Part shown: positions 44,335-54,367 of the stretch, one piece after another
Layout: each line of letters begins with the position of its first letter
Position numbering within the stretch: position 1 is the stretch's first letter
Assembly: GCF_002943105.1 (NCBI RefSeq)
Contig: NZ_PTPZ01000001.1
Coordinates: 62,001 to 126,000 of the forward strand
Origin: Cloacibacterium normanense
GTDB taxonomy: Bacteria; Bacteroidota; Bacteroidia; Flavobacteriales; Weeksellaceae
DNA: 64,000 bases
Direction: 5' to 3'
Position numbers and translations under genes: made by a program
The notes under the pieces: generated by a model
Databases searched by the model: none
What the model saw: only the letters and a program-made list of their open reading frames with translations
Told to the model about the DNA's origin: nothing

Positions 44335-45360
44335 TTATTCTTCAATTTCCGAAATTTCTCCGCGCAGATTTTTCTTAAAATTTTCTGCAAAATTTCCTGA
44401 ATAATTCGGGTTATCGATTAAATGCATAGCTTTTGCCAAGGCACTTTCGGCAGTGATGTCATGACCGCTTATTGCGCCTATCTTTTTGAAAATGTTACTG
44501 TTATTGTATTTCCCTATGCTTATTCCACCAGAAACACATTGAGAAATCACCACGATTTCAGTTCCGTTATTTCTGATTTTTTGAAGCACTTCTTCCGTTT
44601 TTTTATTGCTGAAAATCGTTCCAGAACCGAAAACTTGAAGAATTAAAACCTTGATTTTAGGAATTTGAGGCAAACTTTCTAAATTGATTCCAGGGAAAAT
44701 TCTCCACAAAAGAATGCTGTCATTCAAATGTAAATCCACCGAAAAATCTTCTTGATAAGGCGTTCTGTACAGCATGGCTTCTTCCACCTTCAAGTGAACA
44801 CCAGATTCTCCTAAAATAGGGTAGTTTGGACTGATAAATGCATCGAAATTCTCAGCAGAATATTTTAAACAACGGTTTCCTCTCAATAGTTTATATTCGA
44901 AATAGAGCGCTACTTCTTGTACCACCGCTTCATCATTTTGATATAAACTCGCATAATAAAGACTAGTAAGCAAATTTTCTTTGGCATCAGTTCTTAAATC
45001 CCCGATTGGCAATTGCGAACCCGTCAAAATCACAGGTTTTCTTAAATTTTTAAGCATGAAACTCAGTGCAGAAGCAGTATAAGCCATCGTATCTGTTCCG
45101 TGAAGAATCAAAAATCCATCAAAACTGTGGTAATTTTTCTCAATCAGTTGTGCGATTTCCTTCCATTCTTCTGGTCCTACATCTGATGAATCCAATGGTT
45201 CTGAAAACTGATGAACGCTTACCTCGCATTCCAGCAGATTCATCTCTGGGATTTTATTGAAAATATGATTGAAATCAAAAGCGCGAAGACTATTGGTTTC
45301 ATAATCTTTCTCCATTCCGATGGTTCCGCCTGTGTATATGATGAGGACTTTTCTTTTCAT
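44335..45360 (-). CDS. ansA: type I (cytoplasmic) L-asparaginase
   Basis: A 341-residue asparaginase hydrolysing asparagine to aspartate and ammonia. The two threonine motifs are IYTGGTIGMEKDY at the N-terminus and ILHGTDTMAYTASALSF near residue 85, followed by KPVILTGSQLPIGDLRTDAKEN. There is no signal peptide, so it is the cytoplasmic AnsA type. It ends 23 bases before tRNA-Ser on the same strand. An asparagine synthetase gene (asnB) lies at the right end of the window, so both directions of asparagine metabolism are present. Confidence 0.93.
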   Translation of the reverse strand: MKRKVLIIYTGGTIGMEKDYETNSLRAFDFNHIFNKIPEMNLLECEVSVHQFSEPLDSSDVGPEEWKEIAQLIEKNYHSFDGFLILHGTDTMAYTASALSFMLKNLRKPVILTGSQLPIGDLRTDAKENLLTSLYYASLYQNDEAVVQEVALYFEYKLLRGNRCLKYSAENFDAFISPNYPILGESGVHLKVEEAMLYRTPYQEDFSVDLHLNDSILLWRIFPGINLESLPQIPKIKVLILQVFGSGTIFSNKKTEEVLQKIRNNGTEIVVISQCVSGGISIGKYNNSNIFKKIGAISGHDITAESALAKAMHLIDNPNYSGNFAENFKKNLRGEISEIEE

Positions 45361-45446
45361 GTAAAATTTTCTTTTTTGTAGAATTTTTCAGACTTTAAAG
45401 TTAAAAATTTAAAGTTAATTTCTAAAATATTTTGCAATTTTGCCAA

Positions 45447-46112
45447 ATGATTCCTAAAAACAGACTTCAAGAAACTTTTGATTATCTAAAACAATTTCTT
45501 ACCGATGAAAGATTGAGCAAAATAGAGCATTTTTCTCAGGAGAGTTCAGATTTTGTACTTCCCGTGATGGAAGATGTGTATCAGTTCCGTAATGCAGCAG
45601 CAATTGTAAGAAGTGTGGAAGCCTGCGGTTTTCATCATGTGGTTGCTTTGGAAGAAGAAAATGTTTTCAACCCAAATTTGAAGGTGACGAAAGGTGCAGA
45701 AACTTGGGTGAAAGTTGAAAAAATGCCCAATAATTTAGATTCTTTGAAGGAAATCAAAAACAGAGGTTATAAAATTTTGGCGGTTTCTCCAGAAAATAAC
45801 GCGACCATGTTGCCCGATTACGAAGTAAAAGAGCCGATTGCATTGGTTTTTGGGACTGAATTGGAAGGCGTTTCTGATGAAATTTTAGATTTTGCAGACG
45901 AAACTTTGGCCATTCCCATGTATGGTTTTACGAAAAGTTTTAATGTTTCTGTTGCCGCCGCAATTTGTATGTACGAATTGAAGCAAAAACTCATGAAATC
46001 TGGAATTGATTATAAATTGTCCGAAGAAAAATTACTAGAAATGAAAATCAGATGGACAGTAAATTCCATCAGAAGCGGAGAAGAACTTTTGGAAAGGTTT
46101 TTGAAAGGTTAG
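45447..46112 (+). CDS. TrmH-family tRNA/rRNA 2'-O-methyltransferase
   Basis: A 221-residue SPOUT methyltransferase. Motif 1 is FRNAAAIVRSVEACGFHHV near residue 46, motif 2 is IALVFGTELEGVSDEIL, and motif 3 is AIPMYGFTKSFNVSVAAAIC, which together form the knotted SAM site with the catalytic arginine in motif 1. The short N-terminal helical extension and the length suggest the TrmH type that modifies tRNA Gm18; other SpoU targets cannot be excluded. The frame opens with a TTG at 45432, but ATG at 45447 (MIPKNRLQETF) is the better start. Confidence 0.9.
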   Translation: MIPKNRLQETFDYLKQFLTDERLSKIEHFSQESSDFVLPVMEDVYQFRNAAAIVRSVEACGFHHVVALEEENVFNPNLKVTKGAETWVKVEKMPNNLDSLKEIKNRGYKILAVSPENNATMLPDYEVKEPIALVFGTELEGVSDEILDFADETLAIPMYGFTKSFNVSVAAAICMYELKQKLMKSGIDYKLSEEKLLEMKIRWTVNSIRSGEELLERFLKG

Positions 46113-46188
46113 TCCCGCAGATTACACTGATGAAATATCAATAATTCTCCGCTAAAGAGAATTTGCTAAATCTGCTGAATCAGCGAGA
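46113..46188. repeat. CGCAGATT-type palindromic intergenic repeat, copy 3
   Basis: Starts CCCGCAGATTACACTGATG and ends AAATCTGCTGAATCAGCGAG. An inner CTCCGCTAAAGAGAATT tract is not found in the other two copies. It lies between the convergent ends of the TrmH-family gene and rsmE. Confidence 0.55.
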
Positions 46189-46227
46189 AAATTTTTAAAA
46201 TTCACTTTTTCCGAAGGAAAAAATTGA

Positions 46228-46926
46228 CTATTCACTTATTGACTTATAGTAATTCCACGCAGCTACGAAAATCCCTGCGGTTTCTGTTCTCAATCTTTGG
46301 TGTCCCAGTGAAACAGCTTTAATGCCTTTTTCGGCTAACATTTTAATTTCTTTTTCAGAAAAATCACCTTCTGGACCAATCAGAAAAGTAGGGTTGGTCA
46401 ATTCTGGAATTTCGCTAAGGTTGATGCGTTCAAAAGCAACATCACAATGCGCCACAAAAGTCATTTCCGGATTTACATTTTTAATAAAATCTGAAAGTTT
46501 TGTAATATCATTAATTTTTGGGAAGAAGAATCTTAAACTTTGTTTAGAGGCTGCAACAGCTTGTTTTCTGAGTTTTTCGATGTTCAGGTTTTTACGTTCT
46601 GTTTTTTCAGTATTCAGAATGGTAATTTCGGAAATACCCATTTCTGTTGCTTTTTCAACAAAAAATTCAATTCTGTCGATATTTTTGGTAGGTGCAATCG
46701 CAATATGCAATTGTCTGGTGAGTTTTGGGAAATATTCTTGAACTTCCGTAACGTTCAGACTGACTTTTTTCCCTTCAAAAACGAGGTTTCCTTTGGCGAG
46801 ATTTCCTTTTCCGTCTGTCACAAAGATTTCTTCGCCTTCTTTCATACGAAGAACTTTCACAATGTGCTGTTGCTCTTCGTCATTAATTTTTACATCTGGA
46901 ATAATTTCGCCAAAGAAAAGTTTCAT
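46228..46926 (-). CDS. rsmE: 16S rRNA (uracil-1498-N3)-methyltransferase
   Basis: A 232-residue SPOUT enzyme methylating U1498 of 16S rRNA. The N-terminal PUA-like domain (INDEEQQHIVKVLRMKEGEE) is followed by the knot domain with EFFVEKATEMGISEITIL, FLIGPEGDFSEKEIKML and SLGHQRLRTETAGIFVAAW, all RsmE hallmarks. The ORF opens at 46965 in the upstream gene; the ATG at 46926 (MKLFFGEIIPD) gives a normal start, 4 bases after the DUF808 stop. It is probably cotranscribed with that gene. Confidence 0.93.
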   Translation of the reverse strand: MKLFFGEIIPDVKINDEEQQHIVKVLRMKEGEEIFVTDGKGNLAKGNLVFEGKKVSLNVTEVQEYFPKLTRQLHIAIAPTKNIDRIEFFVEKATEMGISEITILNTEKTERKNLNIEKLRKQAVAASKQSLRFFFPKINDITKLSDFIKNVNPEMTFVAHCDVAFERINLSEIPELTNPTFLIGPEGDFSEKEIKMLAEKGIKAVSLGHQRLRTETAGIFVAAWNYYKSISE

Positions 46927-46930
46927 TTTA

Positions 46931-47812
46931 TTATTTTTTGAACAGTGAAATGATTTTTTTGCCAATTGTAATCAAAATTACCATCAATAAACCGCCAATA
47001 ATTCCAGCGCCAAATTCATTGACAATAGCAGGAGTAGGTAAATTTTCAACCAAATGATGTAAATATTCTACATTGTGTAGGAAAATTCCTCCAGCTACTA
47101 AAATTAAAGCAATAGTACCTACTACTCCTAAAATTTTAATTACCCAAGGTAACATATTGATAAGCAATTGACCAATATTAAATAAAATTCCGCCTTCTTT
47201 TTTAGATTTTTTTTGCAGTTTGTATCCAGCATCGTCCATTCTTACAATTAAAGCTACAATTCCGTAAACTCCAATTGTAGCGATGATTGAAACGACTGTA
47301 ACGGTTAGAATTTGGTTAAGAAGCGGTTGGTCTAATACAGAACCTAAAGCAATAATTACAATTTCTAAAGACAAAATAAAATCAGTAGTGATAGCAGATT
47401 TTACTTTTGCTTTTTCTGCAGCGATAGGATCATCCATCACATCTAAAGCTTCTTCGTGTTCTGTTTTGTGGTCATTTTTATGAAAGAAAAATTCTATAAT
47501 TTTTTCGGCACCTTCATAAGCCAAATATAAACCACCAATCACCAAAATGATTTTGATGGCTGCAGGAAATAACCAGTTTAACCCAAAAATAATGGGTAAA
47601 ATAATCAATTTGTTAAGAAATGAACCTTTGGTAATTGCCCAAAGTACAGGTAATTCTCTAGAAGAAAGGAAGCCTGTCGCTTTTTCGGCGTTTACAGCCA
47701 AGTCGTCTCCTAAAATTCCTGCTGTTTTTTTGGTTGCCAGTTTACTAGCAACTGCTACATCGTCCATCAATGCAGCGATATCATCTAAAATTGCAAAAAA
47801 GCCTGAAGCCAT
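46931..47812 (-). CDS. DUF808 family membrane protein
   Basis: A 293-residue inner-membrane protein of the DUF808 (YedI-like) family. It opens ASGFFAILDDIAALMDDVAV, then KLATKKTAGILGDDLAVNAE, the typical start, and has about six to eight transmembrane segments (for example ILPIIFGLNWLFPAAIKIIL and FILSLEIVIIALGSVL). A charged loop rich in His, Glu and Lys lies near residues 110-130. Its function is unknown. It follows tsaD by 86 bases and precedes rsmE by 4. Confidence 0.85.
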   Translation of the reverse strand: MASGFFAILDDIAALMDDVAVASKLATKKTAGILGDDLAVNAEKATGFLSSRELPVLWAITKGSFLNKLIILPIIFGLNWLFPAAIKIILVIGGLYLAYEGAEKIIEFFFHKNDHKTEHEEALDVMDDPIAAEKAKVKSAITTDFILSLEIVIIALGSVLDQPLLNQILTVTVVSIIATIGVYGIVALIVRMDDAGYKLQKKSKKEGGILFNIGQLLINMLPWVIKILGVVGTIALILVAGGIFLHNVEYLHHLVENLPTPAIVNEFGAGIIGGLLMVILITIGKKIISLFKK

Positions 47813-47898
47813 AATTGTTTAGTTATGAGTTAAAAGTTATGAGTTTGTTTAAAAATTTAAAATTACGATATATTATTATTTTTCATCATCCAACATCC

Positions 47899-48915
47899 TT
47901 ACATATCGTATCTCGCAGTTGCGCTGGTTCTTAAATCTGTAAATTCTCCACATTCGAATTTCAGTTTTGCAACCATGGCAATCATTGCTGCATTGTCTGT
48001 AGTGTATTCAAATTTCGGGATGTAAACGTTCCAGCCTAATTTTTCTACATTATTCTGCATAGCTTCTCTCAAACCAGAATTTGCAGAAACGCCACCTGCA
48101 ATCGCTACTTCTTTTACATCGTAATCTTTGGCAGCCTTTTCTAATTTTTTCATGAGAACATCAATAATGGTTTTTTGAACAGAAGCACAAAGATTTTCTA
48201 CATTTTCTTGAATGAAATTCGGATTTTCTTTCAGTTGTTTTTGAAGAAAATATAAAACCGAAGTTTTAATTCCGCTGAATGAATAATCGTAGTTTTCGAG
48301 TTTAGGTTTTCCAAAAGTAAAAGCATCTGGATTTCCTAATTTAGCGAGTTTATCGATAATTGGACCTGCAGGATAATCAAGGCCCATGATTTTTCCGATT
48401 TTGTCAAAAGCTTCACCAGCTGCATCATCAATGGTTTTCCCGATGATTTCCATATCGAAGTAATCTTTCACCAAAACAATCATGGTGTGTCCCCCAGAAA
48501 CGGTAAGACAGAGAAATGGAAATTTAGGTGGCATCGGATTTGCATCTTCGATAAAGTGACAAAGAATATGTGCCTGAAGATGGTTAACTTCAATCAATGG
48601 AACATCTAAACTCATCGCCAAAGATTTGGCAAAAGACGTTCCTACAAGCAGAGAACCTAAAAGTCCAGGTCCGCGAGTAAATCCTATGGCAGAAATATCT
48701 TTTTGTTGTATATTTGCTTTAGTGAAGGATTTTTCCACAACGGGAATAATGTTTTGTTGGTGGGCTCTAGAAGCCAATTCTGGAACTACGCCACCATATT
48801 CTTGGTGTACCGTTTGATTCGCAGCTATATTAGAAAGGATTTTATTTCCGTTAATAATGGCAGCAGAAGTATCATCACAAGAAGATTCTATTCCTAAAAT
48901 AATTGGTTCATTCAT
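47899..48915 (-). CDS. tsaD: tRNA N6-adenosine threonylcarbamoyltransferase
   Basis: A 338-residue ASKHA-fold enzyme that transfers the threonylcarbamoyl group to A37 of ANN-decoding tRNAs. Motifs are ILGIESSCDDTSAAII at the N-terminus, the metal-binding HAHQQ-type motif as ELASRAHQQNI, a later HLQAHIL, TVSGGHTMIVLV, and the C-terminal AIAGGVSANSGLRE. The upstream frame extends to 48963, but ATG at 48915 (MNEPIILGIE) is the family start. That leaves 5 bases to the divergent tamB start. Confidence 0.95.
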   Translation of the reverse strand: MNEPIILGIESSCDDTSAAIINGNKILSNIAANQTVHQEYGGVVPELASRAHQQNIIPVVEKSFTKANIQQKDISAIGFTRGPGLLGSLLVGTSFAKSLAMSLDVPLIEVNHLQAHILCHFIEDANPMPPKFPFLCLTVSGGHTMIVLVKDYFDMEIIGKTIDDAAGEAFDKIGKIMGLDYPAGPIIDKLAKLGNPDAFTFGKPKLENYDYSFSGIKTSVLYFLQKQLKENPNFIQENVENLCASVQKTIIDVLMKKLEKAAKDYDVKEVAIAGGVSANSGLREAMQNNVEKLGWNVYIPKFEYTTDNAAMIAMVAKLKFECGEFTDLRTSATARYDM

Positions 48916-48920
48916 AATTA

Positions 48921-51900
48921 ATGGCAAATTTAGAAAATAATAACTCCGAAAACAACAAACCAATTTCAGAAAAAGTTGGTGAAAAAATAACTGATGTTGC
49001 AGAAGGCGTAAAACACACTATAGAACATCCTGTAGAAGCCGCCAAAGAAACTGTAGCTCAGGCTGTAGAAGATGTGCAAAAGTTTTCTTGGTGGGGCAAA
49101 TTGTTTCTTTGGTTTGCCGCAATTGCATCTTTTTTATTTCTTACCTTTTTAATTATTATCAATCTTCCTGCAACTAAGGATTATGCAGCTAGTAGAGCTT
49201 TAGGATTTTTGGAAGATGATTTTGGAGTGAAAATTTCCAAAGAAAAAGTAGAAGTGAATATTCTGGGAGATGTTATTATTCATGGTCTTAGAATAAAGGA
49301 CGACAGAAGTAATGATTTAATCTTTGCCAAGCAATTTAGAGCAGATTCTGACTGGTTATCAATCTTGAAAATTGGAAAATCTAGACAACTTGATTTCTCT
49401 ACGTTGACGCTTTCTGAAGCAGATGTAAAAGTGGTGACTTACAAAGGTGATTCTATTGATAATTTTAACAGATTTATTTCCAAATTTGATAGTGGAAAAC
49501 CAAGTGATCCTAAAAAACCACCTTTCAAACTCAATTCTAGAGTAGTTATTTTAAATTCTAAAATTTCTATCATCAATCAAAATCACGATGGGGACGAAGG
49601 AAAATGGCTACAAGCAGAAAATGTAAATCTTATTGCACCACATCTTAATATTTCTGGACCAGATATTTCTGCTAGAATTAATAATCTTAGTTTTAAGACC
49701 AAAAGATGGGGGAAAGTACACACTTTAGATACTTTTTCTACAGATTTCTCGATGTCTAAAGAATTTTTGAGTTTAAAGGATTTAACACTTTATACCGATC
49801 ATTCGCTTTTACAAGGTGACCTTACTTTTCATTTAGATAAAGAAACCAAGTGGCAAGATTTCAATAATAAAGTGAATTGGGAAATGAAAATGAAGCGCGG
49901 AAGTGCTGTTTCAGGCTATGATATTTCCTATTTTGCTACTAAATGGGATAATTATACCGCCATCAATCTTTCGGGAGAGATGAATGGACCCCTGAATAAT
50001 TTCAGACTCAGTGATTTCCTTTTATCAGGAGAAAATGTAAATATTTATACACAAAATACTAAGTTTAAAGATTTATTGAAAGGGAATTTCAATATTGTAA
50101 CCAATAATATTTCTACCAATTTTACTTATCCTGCGCTTCGAGCGATGGTTCCGAGTTTCGTAGCCAATAAAATGAAGAATTTCGCAGATCCTTTCGGAAG
50201 AATTCAATACAAAGGTGCGGTAGATGTTACGCCAAAAAGAGTGATTGCCAAAGGAAATGCCATTACAACTATTGGTAGAGCCAATGCAGATATTATTTTG
50301 TCTGATATTGACCAGCAAAATCCTCGATATGTTGGTGTTTTAGATGTGAAAGATTTCAATACTTCTGCGATTACTAAAAACAATGCGGTAGGTTTAATTT
50401 CGGGGAGATTTAATGTAGATGGGAGAGGTTTTGATGTCAATACATTGACTTTAAGAACCAAATCTAATATTTCTAAAATTGATATCACAGGAAAAACCAT
50501 TAATAATCTGTATCTAGACGGAACACTTAATCAAAAACAATATAACGGAATTATCACCATCAATGATGAAGAAGCAAAAGGAAAAATAACTGGAAAAATT
50601 GACTTTTCTACGCCAAGACTTTTTGCGGATATCAAAGGAAATATAGATTATCTTAATTTAAGTTATTTTGGAGTTCAAGGTAACGGAAAATCAGTTTTCA
50701 GTGGAAACATTGATGGAAAATTAGCATTCAAAGATTTGAATGATATGAATCTTGATGCGCAGCTCAATAATGTAATTTTCTATGCAGGTGACCAAAAAAT
50801 AGACGTTCCGAATGGTAGCGTAAAAGCCTACTTCGAAAACGGAAACAGAATTGTAAATGCAGATATTCCGAATGTGGTAAAAGGAAACATTTCTGGAAAA
50901 TATAATTTGGGAGATTTAGGAAAAATGTTCCAAAATGGTTTTGATAAAATTTTGGTCGGAAATCCACAAAGAAGATTGTACAAAGGTCAACAGTTTACCT
51001 ATAATTTTGATGTAAGTCAAAAACTGGTGAATTATTTTGAACCGAATTTAAAAATTCCAGAAGGTGCGAAAATTGACGGTTCGTATAACGGAAACACCAA
51101 TGATTTAGTGCTGAATCTTAATTCGACTTCACTAAAATATATTTTGACTAAAAAACAAGAAATTTCTCAAGCAGATAGACTTTTGGCGCAAGCAAATCCA
51201 GAATATAAACTAGACGAAAACAAGGTAACCAAAGATTCTGCGATGATTAATAATGTAATCATCAGAATCAATACAGCAAATCCTTCTGAACAGATTTTTG
51301 CCAATATTGGTAGAGTAGAATACAGCAAAAATGTATTGAGAGACGTTATGCTTACTGGTAGAAACGAAAACAATACCTTGCTTCATTTGGCTGCGAATTT
51401 CAAACTGGGAACATTAGAAGATGAAGAAAAGGAAACCTTGAAATCTTATGCTATTAACATCAATCAAGGAGTTGATGCAAATGGTGATTACGTAATGAGA
51501 TTCGAGCCGACAGAACTGAAGCTTAACAATTTTACTTGGAATGTAGACACTTCTCCAGAACTCAATCATAGCATTACTTATCGTAAAAAAACGGGAGATT
51601 TTCTCATTAAAAATCTACGATTGTATTCTGAGGAAAGCGAATTATTTGTAAAGGAAGCGACTTTTAAAGATGCCAAAGATTTCACCGCAGATATAGATGT
51701 GAAAAATGTAGAAATTTCTAAAATTATAGACTTATTACCGAGCCAAAAAGGAAATCTTGACCTAAAAGGGATTGCCAATGGAAACATACAGTTGAAAATG
51801 AGCAAAACCAGCTTCGAACCTTTGGTTGATTTAGAAGTTAAAGATATTTTCTTAAGCGGAAAACAGTTGGGAGATATGGTAATTTCTGCGAAAAATAGTG

Positions 51901-53693
51901 CTCAACCTAATATTTTTGACATTAATGCAAAAATCCTTTCTTCTGAATTTTTAGGAAAAAATCAATTAGAAGTTACGGGAACTATAGATAATAATACCAC
52001 TTCTCCTACATTAAATTTGACTGCAGATTTGCAAGAATTTAATCTTGGGTTTGTGCAAGCATTTGTGACTAATATTTTCTCTAATTTCCGTGGGAAAGCA
52101 ACTGGAGTTGTTTCGATTAATGGTCCTATGAATGATATTAATTACGGCGGAGATATTGCTTTAAAGGATTTTGGTCTGAAAGTTAATTTTAACGGAGTAG
52201 ATTATACTTTTGCTGATGCTACAGTCTTATTGCAAAACGGAAACATCTTAGTTACTGAACCTGTAAAAATTAAGGATGGAAGAAATAATTCTTCGGGAAC
52301 GCTTTCATTGGCGCAAATTAATTTGAGTAATCTTTCTAATATTGGAGCCAACGTCTTAATTACTTCGGATAATTTGATGCTTTTAGATACTAAACAAAGC
52401 GATTTTGATTTGTTTTGGGGTAAAATTTATGGAAAAGGTGACTTGTATGTAGGTTTTGATAATGGAAAACTCAGTATTACTGCGGGTAAAGATACACCAA
52501 CAGATTCAGAGCCTTTCCAAATTTTGAATAACAGTATTTTTACCTTAAATAGTAATACCACCTCTTCTGTAGATGAGTTTAAAATGCTCAGATTCTTAAA
52601 AGAAGACAAAACGGGTGTGGTAAGTATAGGTGAAGGAACAAAAAAAGGAGTAAATATGGATATTAACCTTCTTTTGAGTGTTGACAAAGGTTCTACTGTA
52701 AGTGTTTTGGTGGGAGATGATATCGGAGATATTGTGGTGAGAGGAGATTCAGATAAATTAAAATTTGTCATGAAACCAAATGGAAGAATTTCTCTTGACG
52801 GAACATATTCTGTGGAAAACGGAACATATATTTCTAAAGCAATTCTAGAAAAAACTTTCCAAATTGATAAATTTAGCAGCATTTCTTGGGATGGAGATCC
52901 ATTTAATCCAGCATTAAATATTACAGCAAATTATTACAGAACAGTTTCTAATGCTACAGAATATTTAGGAGTTGGTAATTTGCCACCGATTAATGTAATG
53001 CTTCAAACGAAAATTACCCAAAATCTTAGAAATCCTAAAATTGAGTTTGATGTTCAAGCTCCAGATGTTTCTTCACAAGTAAAAGAAGCTTTGACGGTAA
53101 GAATGAGCAATAACGACGAAAAAACCTTACAGTTTGGTTCTGTATTGCTTCTTAATAATTTCAATACTTCTAGTACAGGTGGATTTGGAAATATCAATAT
53201 CGGGAATGTGGGTTCTGATTTGGGGTATAATTTGGTTTTAAAACAATTGGGCAACGTAATCAATACGATTAGTGAGCAGTTCCAAATTGACTTAAATTAC
53301 ATCAAAGGTGACCAAGCTTCTAATACTGCAGATAGAGCCAATATTGGTGGTAATTTTATTCTTTCGCCAAGAGTTACACTGAAAACTGGTTTTGGAATTC
53401 CTGTTGCTAAAACAGATAATATGTCTGGAAATTATCTTTCTGGAGAAGGAATTATAGAATATGATGTGTCTAAGAAAAATGATGGTTCATTAATCCTTAG
53501 AGCTTATTCTAAGCCTTCTAACTTAGGTTTAGGAAACACATTTACTTCAACTGCAAACCAAACCTATGGAGCTGGTGTAGTGTATAGTAAAAGCTTTAAT
53601 AATCTTTTCAAAAAGAAAAATAAAGTGAAAGATTCTTTAAAGAATTCTAATAAAAATAAACCCGAAACTATTAAAATTGATTCTGCTAAGTAA
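48921..53693 (+). CDS. TamB-like translocation and assembly protein
   Basis: A 1,590-residue inner-membrane-anchored, periplasm-spanning protein. A soluble N-terminal stretch of about 60 residues (Lys/Glu-rich, KPISEKVGEKITDVAEGVKH) precedes one transmembrane helix (LFLWFAAIASFLFLTFLIII, about residues 63-83). Long repetitive beta structure follows. The C-terminal DUF490/TamB domain contains NGRISLDGTYSVENGTY, FNPALNITANYYRT and RNPKIEFDVQAPD near residues 1,290-1,390. TamB proteins form a hydrophobic groove moving phospholipids or helping outer-membrane assembly. It shares a very compact divergent start region with tsaD. Confidence 0.9.
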   Translation: MANLENNNSENNKPISEKVGEKITDVAEGVKHTIEHPVEAAKETVAQAVEDVQKFSWWGKLFLWFAAIASFLFLTFLIIINLPATKDYAASRALGFLEDDFGVKISKEKVEVNILGDVIIHGLRIKDDRSNDLIFAKQFRADSDWLSILKIGKSRQLDFSTLTLSEADVKVVTYKGDSIDNFNRFISKFDSGKPSDPKKPPFKLNSRVVILNSKISIINQNHDGDEGKWLQAENVNLIAPHLNISGPDISARINNLSFKTKRWGKVHTLDTFSTDFSMSKEFLSLKDLTLYTDHSLLQGDLTFHLDKETKWQDFNNKVNWEMKMKRGSAVSGYDISYFATKWDNYTAINLSGEMNGPLNNFRLSDFLLSGENVNIYTQNTKFKDLLKGNFNIVTNNISTNFTYPALRAMVPSFVANKMKNFADPFGRIQYKGAVDVTPKRVIAKGNAITTIGRANADIILSDIDQQNPRYVGVLDVKDFNTSAITKNNAVGLISGRFNVDGRGFDVNTLTLRTKSNISKIDITGKTINNLYLDGTLNQKQYNGIITINDEEAKGKITGKIDFSTPRLFADIKGNIDYLNLSYFGVQGNGKSVFSGNIDGKLAFKDLNDMNLDAQLNNVIFYAGDQKIDVPNGSVKAYFENGNRIVNADIPNVVKGNISGKYNLGDLGKMFQNGFDKILVGNPQRRLYKGQQFTYNFDVSQKLVNYFEPNLKIPEGAKIDGSYNGNTNDLVLNLNSTSLKYILTKKQEISQADRLLAQANPEYKLDENKVTKDSAMINNVIIRINTANPSEQIFANIGRVEYSKNVLRDVMLTGRNENNTLLHLAANFKLGTLEDEEKETLKSYAININQGVDANGDYVMRFEPTELKLNNFTWNVDTSPELNHSITYRKKTGDFLIKNLRLYSEESELFVKEATFKDAKDFTADIDVKNVEISKIIDLLPSQKGNLDLKGIANGNIQLKMSKTSFEPLVDLEVKDIFLSGKQLGDMVISAKNSAQPNIFDINAKILSSEFLGKNQLEVTGTIDNNTTSPTLNLTADLQEFNLGFVQAFVTNIFSNFRGKATGVVSINGPMNDINYGGDIALKDFGLKVNFNGVDYTFADATVLLQNGNILVTEPVKIKDGRNNSSGTLSLAQINLSNLSNIGANVLITSDNLMLLDTKQSDFDLFWGKIYGKGDLYVGFDNGKLSITAGKDTPTDSEPFQILNNSIFTLNSNTTSSVDEFKMLRFLKEDKTGVVSIGEGTKKGVNMDINLLLSVDKGSTVSVLVGDDIGDIVVRGDSDKLKFVMKPNGRISLDGTYSVENGTYISKAILEKTFQIDKFSSISWDGDPFNPALNITANYYRTVSNATEYLGVGNLPPINVMLQTKITQNLRNPKIEFDVQAPDVSSQVKEALTVRMSNNDEKTLQFGSVLLLNNFNTSSTGGFGNINIGNVGSDLGYNLVLKQLGNVINTISEQFQIDLNYIKGDQASNTADRANIGGNFILSPRVTLKTGFGIPVAKTDNMSGNYLSGEGIIEYDVSKKNDGSLILRAYSKPSNLGLGNTFTSTANQTYGAGVVYSKSFNNLFKKKNKVKDSLKNSNKNKPETIKIDSAK
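48925..48955 (-). promoter_or_regulatory. tsaD promoter inside the first codons of tamB
   Basis: On the minus strand TTG at 48955-48953, a 20-base spacer and TAAATTTG at 48932-48925. The tsaD start codon begins at 48915, so transcription should start only a few bases before it. Confidence 0.5.
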
Positions 53694-53827
53694 TAGATTT
53701 TTAGAAATTTTCTGATAAAAATCAATGTTTTTTTGTCAAAATAATATTTTATCATTTCAATTAAATTTCATAAATTTGCAAAAAAAGATAGCAATTTTTA
53801 TAAATTTAATAATCTAAAAATACTGGT

Positions 53828-54298
53828 ATGAATTATCAATTAGATGAAATAGACAAAAAAATCTTAGATTTTTTAGTAGAAAATACAAGAATGCCTTTCA
53901 CTGAAATCGCTAAACAAATGGATGTGTCTGCAGGTACTATTCACGTAAGAGTAAAGAAAATGGAAGATGCAGGAATTATCCTCGGTTCTTCTTTAAATAT
54001 AGATTATGGTAAATTAGATTATCATTTTACTGCATTTATTGGAATTTTATTAACCAAATCTAATAGAACTCAAGAAGTTCTTAAAGAATTAGCGTCTATT
54101 CCAAATGTGGTAGAAGCAAGCGTAATTTCTGGTAAGTATAACATCTTCTGCAAAGTAAGAGCTAAAAATACTGAAGACGCTAAAAGAATCATTTATCAAA
54201 TAGATGACATTCAAGATGTTATGAGAACAGAATCTATGATTTCTATGGAAGAGTTCCTAAGTGATAAAAATAGATTAATTAATGCTATTTCTGTTTAA
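53828..54298 (+). CDS. Lrp/AsnC family transcriptional regulator
   Basis: A 156-residue regulator with an N-terminal winged helix (LDEIDKKILDFLVENTRMPF, then EIAKQMDVSAGTIHVRVKKM) and a C-terminal RAM/AsnC ligand-binding domain (FTAFIGILLTKSNRTQEVL, VVEASVISGKYNIFCKV). It probably responds to an amino acid. Its targets are not evident from the neighbours, tamB and a small membrane protein. A terminator follows. Confidence 0.93.
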   Translation: MNYQLDEIDKKILDFLVENTRMPFTEIAKQMDVSAGTIHVRVKKMEDAGIILGSSLNIDYGKLDYHFTAFIGILLTKSNRTQEVLKELASIPNVVEASVISGKYNIFCKVRAKNTEDAKRIIYQIDDIQDVMRTESMISMEEFLSDKNRLINAISV

Positions 54299-54322
54299 TA
54301 ATTTATTATTTTCGCAAAGTAT

Positions 54323-54352
54323 AAAGCTTTTGAATTTTCAAAAGCTTTTTTT
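54323..54352 (+). terminator. hairpin terminator after the Lrp-family gene
   Basis: AAAGCTTTTGA / TCAAAAGCTTT stem followed by T residues, 24 bases after the stop. Confidence 0.85.
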
Positions 54353-54367
54353 ATAAATTTATTAAGA

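Noticed and set aside
44148-44378. 76-residue plus-strand ORF across the tRNA-Ser gene
   Set aside because: It is the antisense reading of tRNA-Ser and its terminator; tRNA antisense frames give such peptides routinely.
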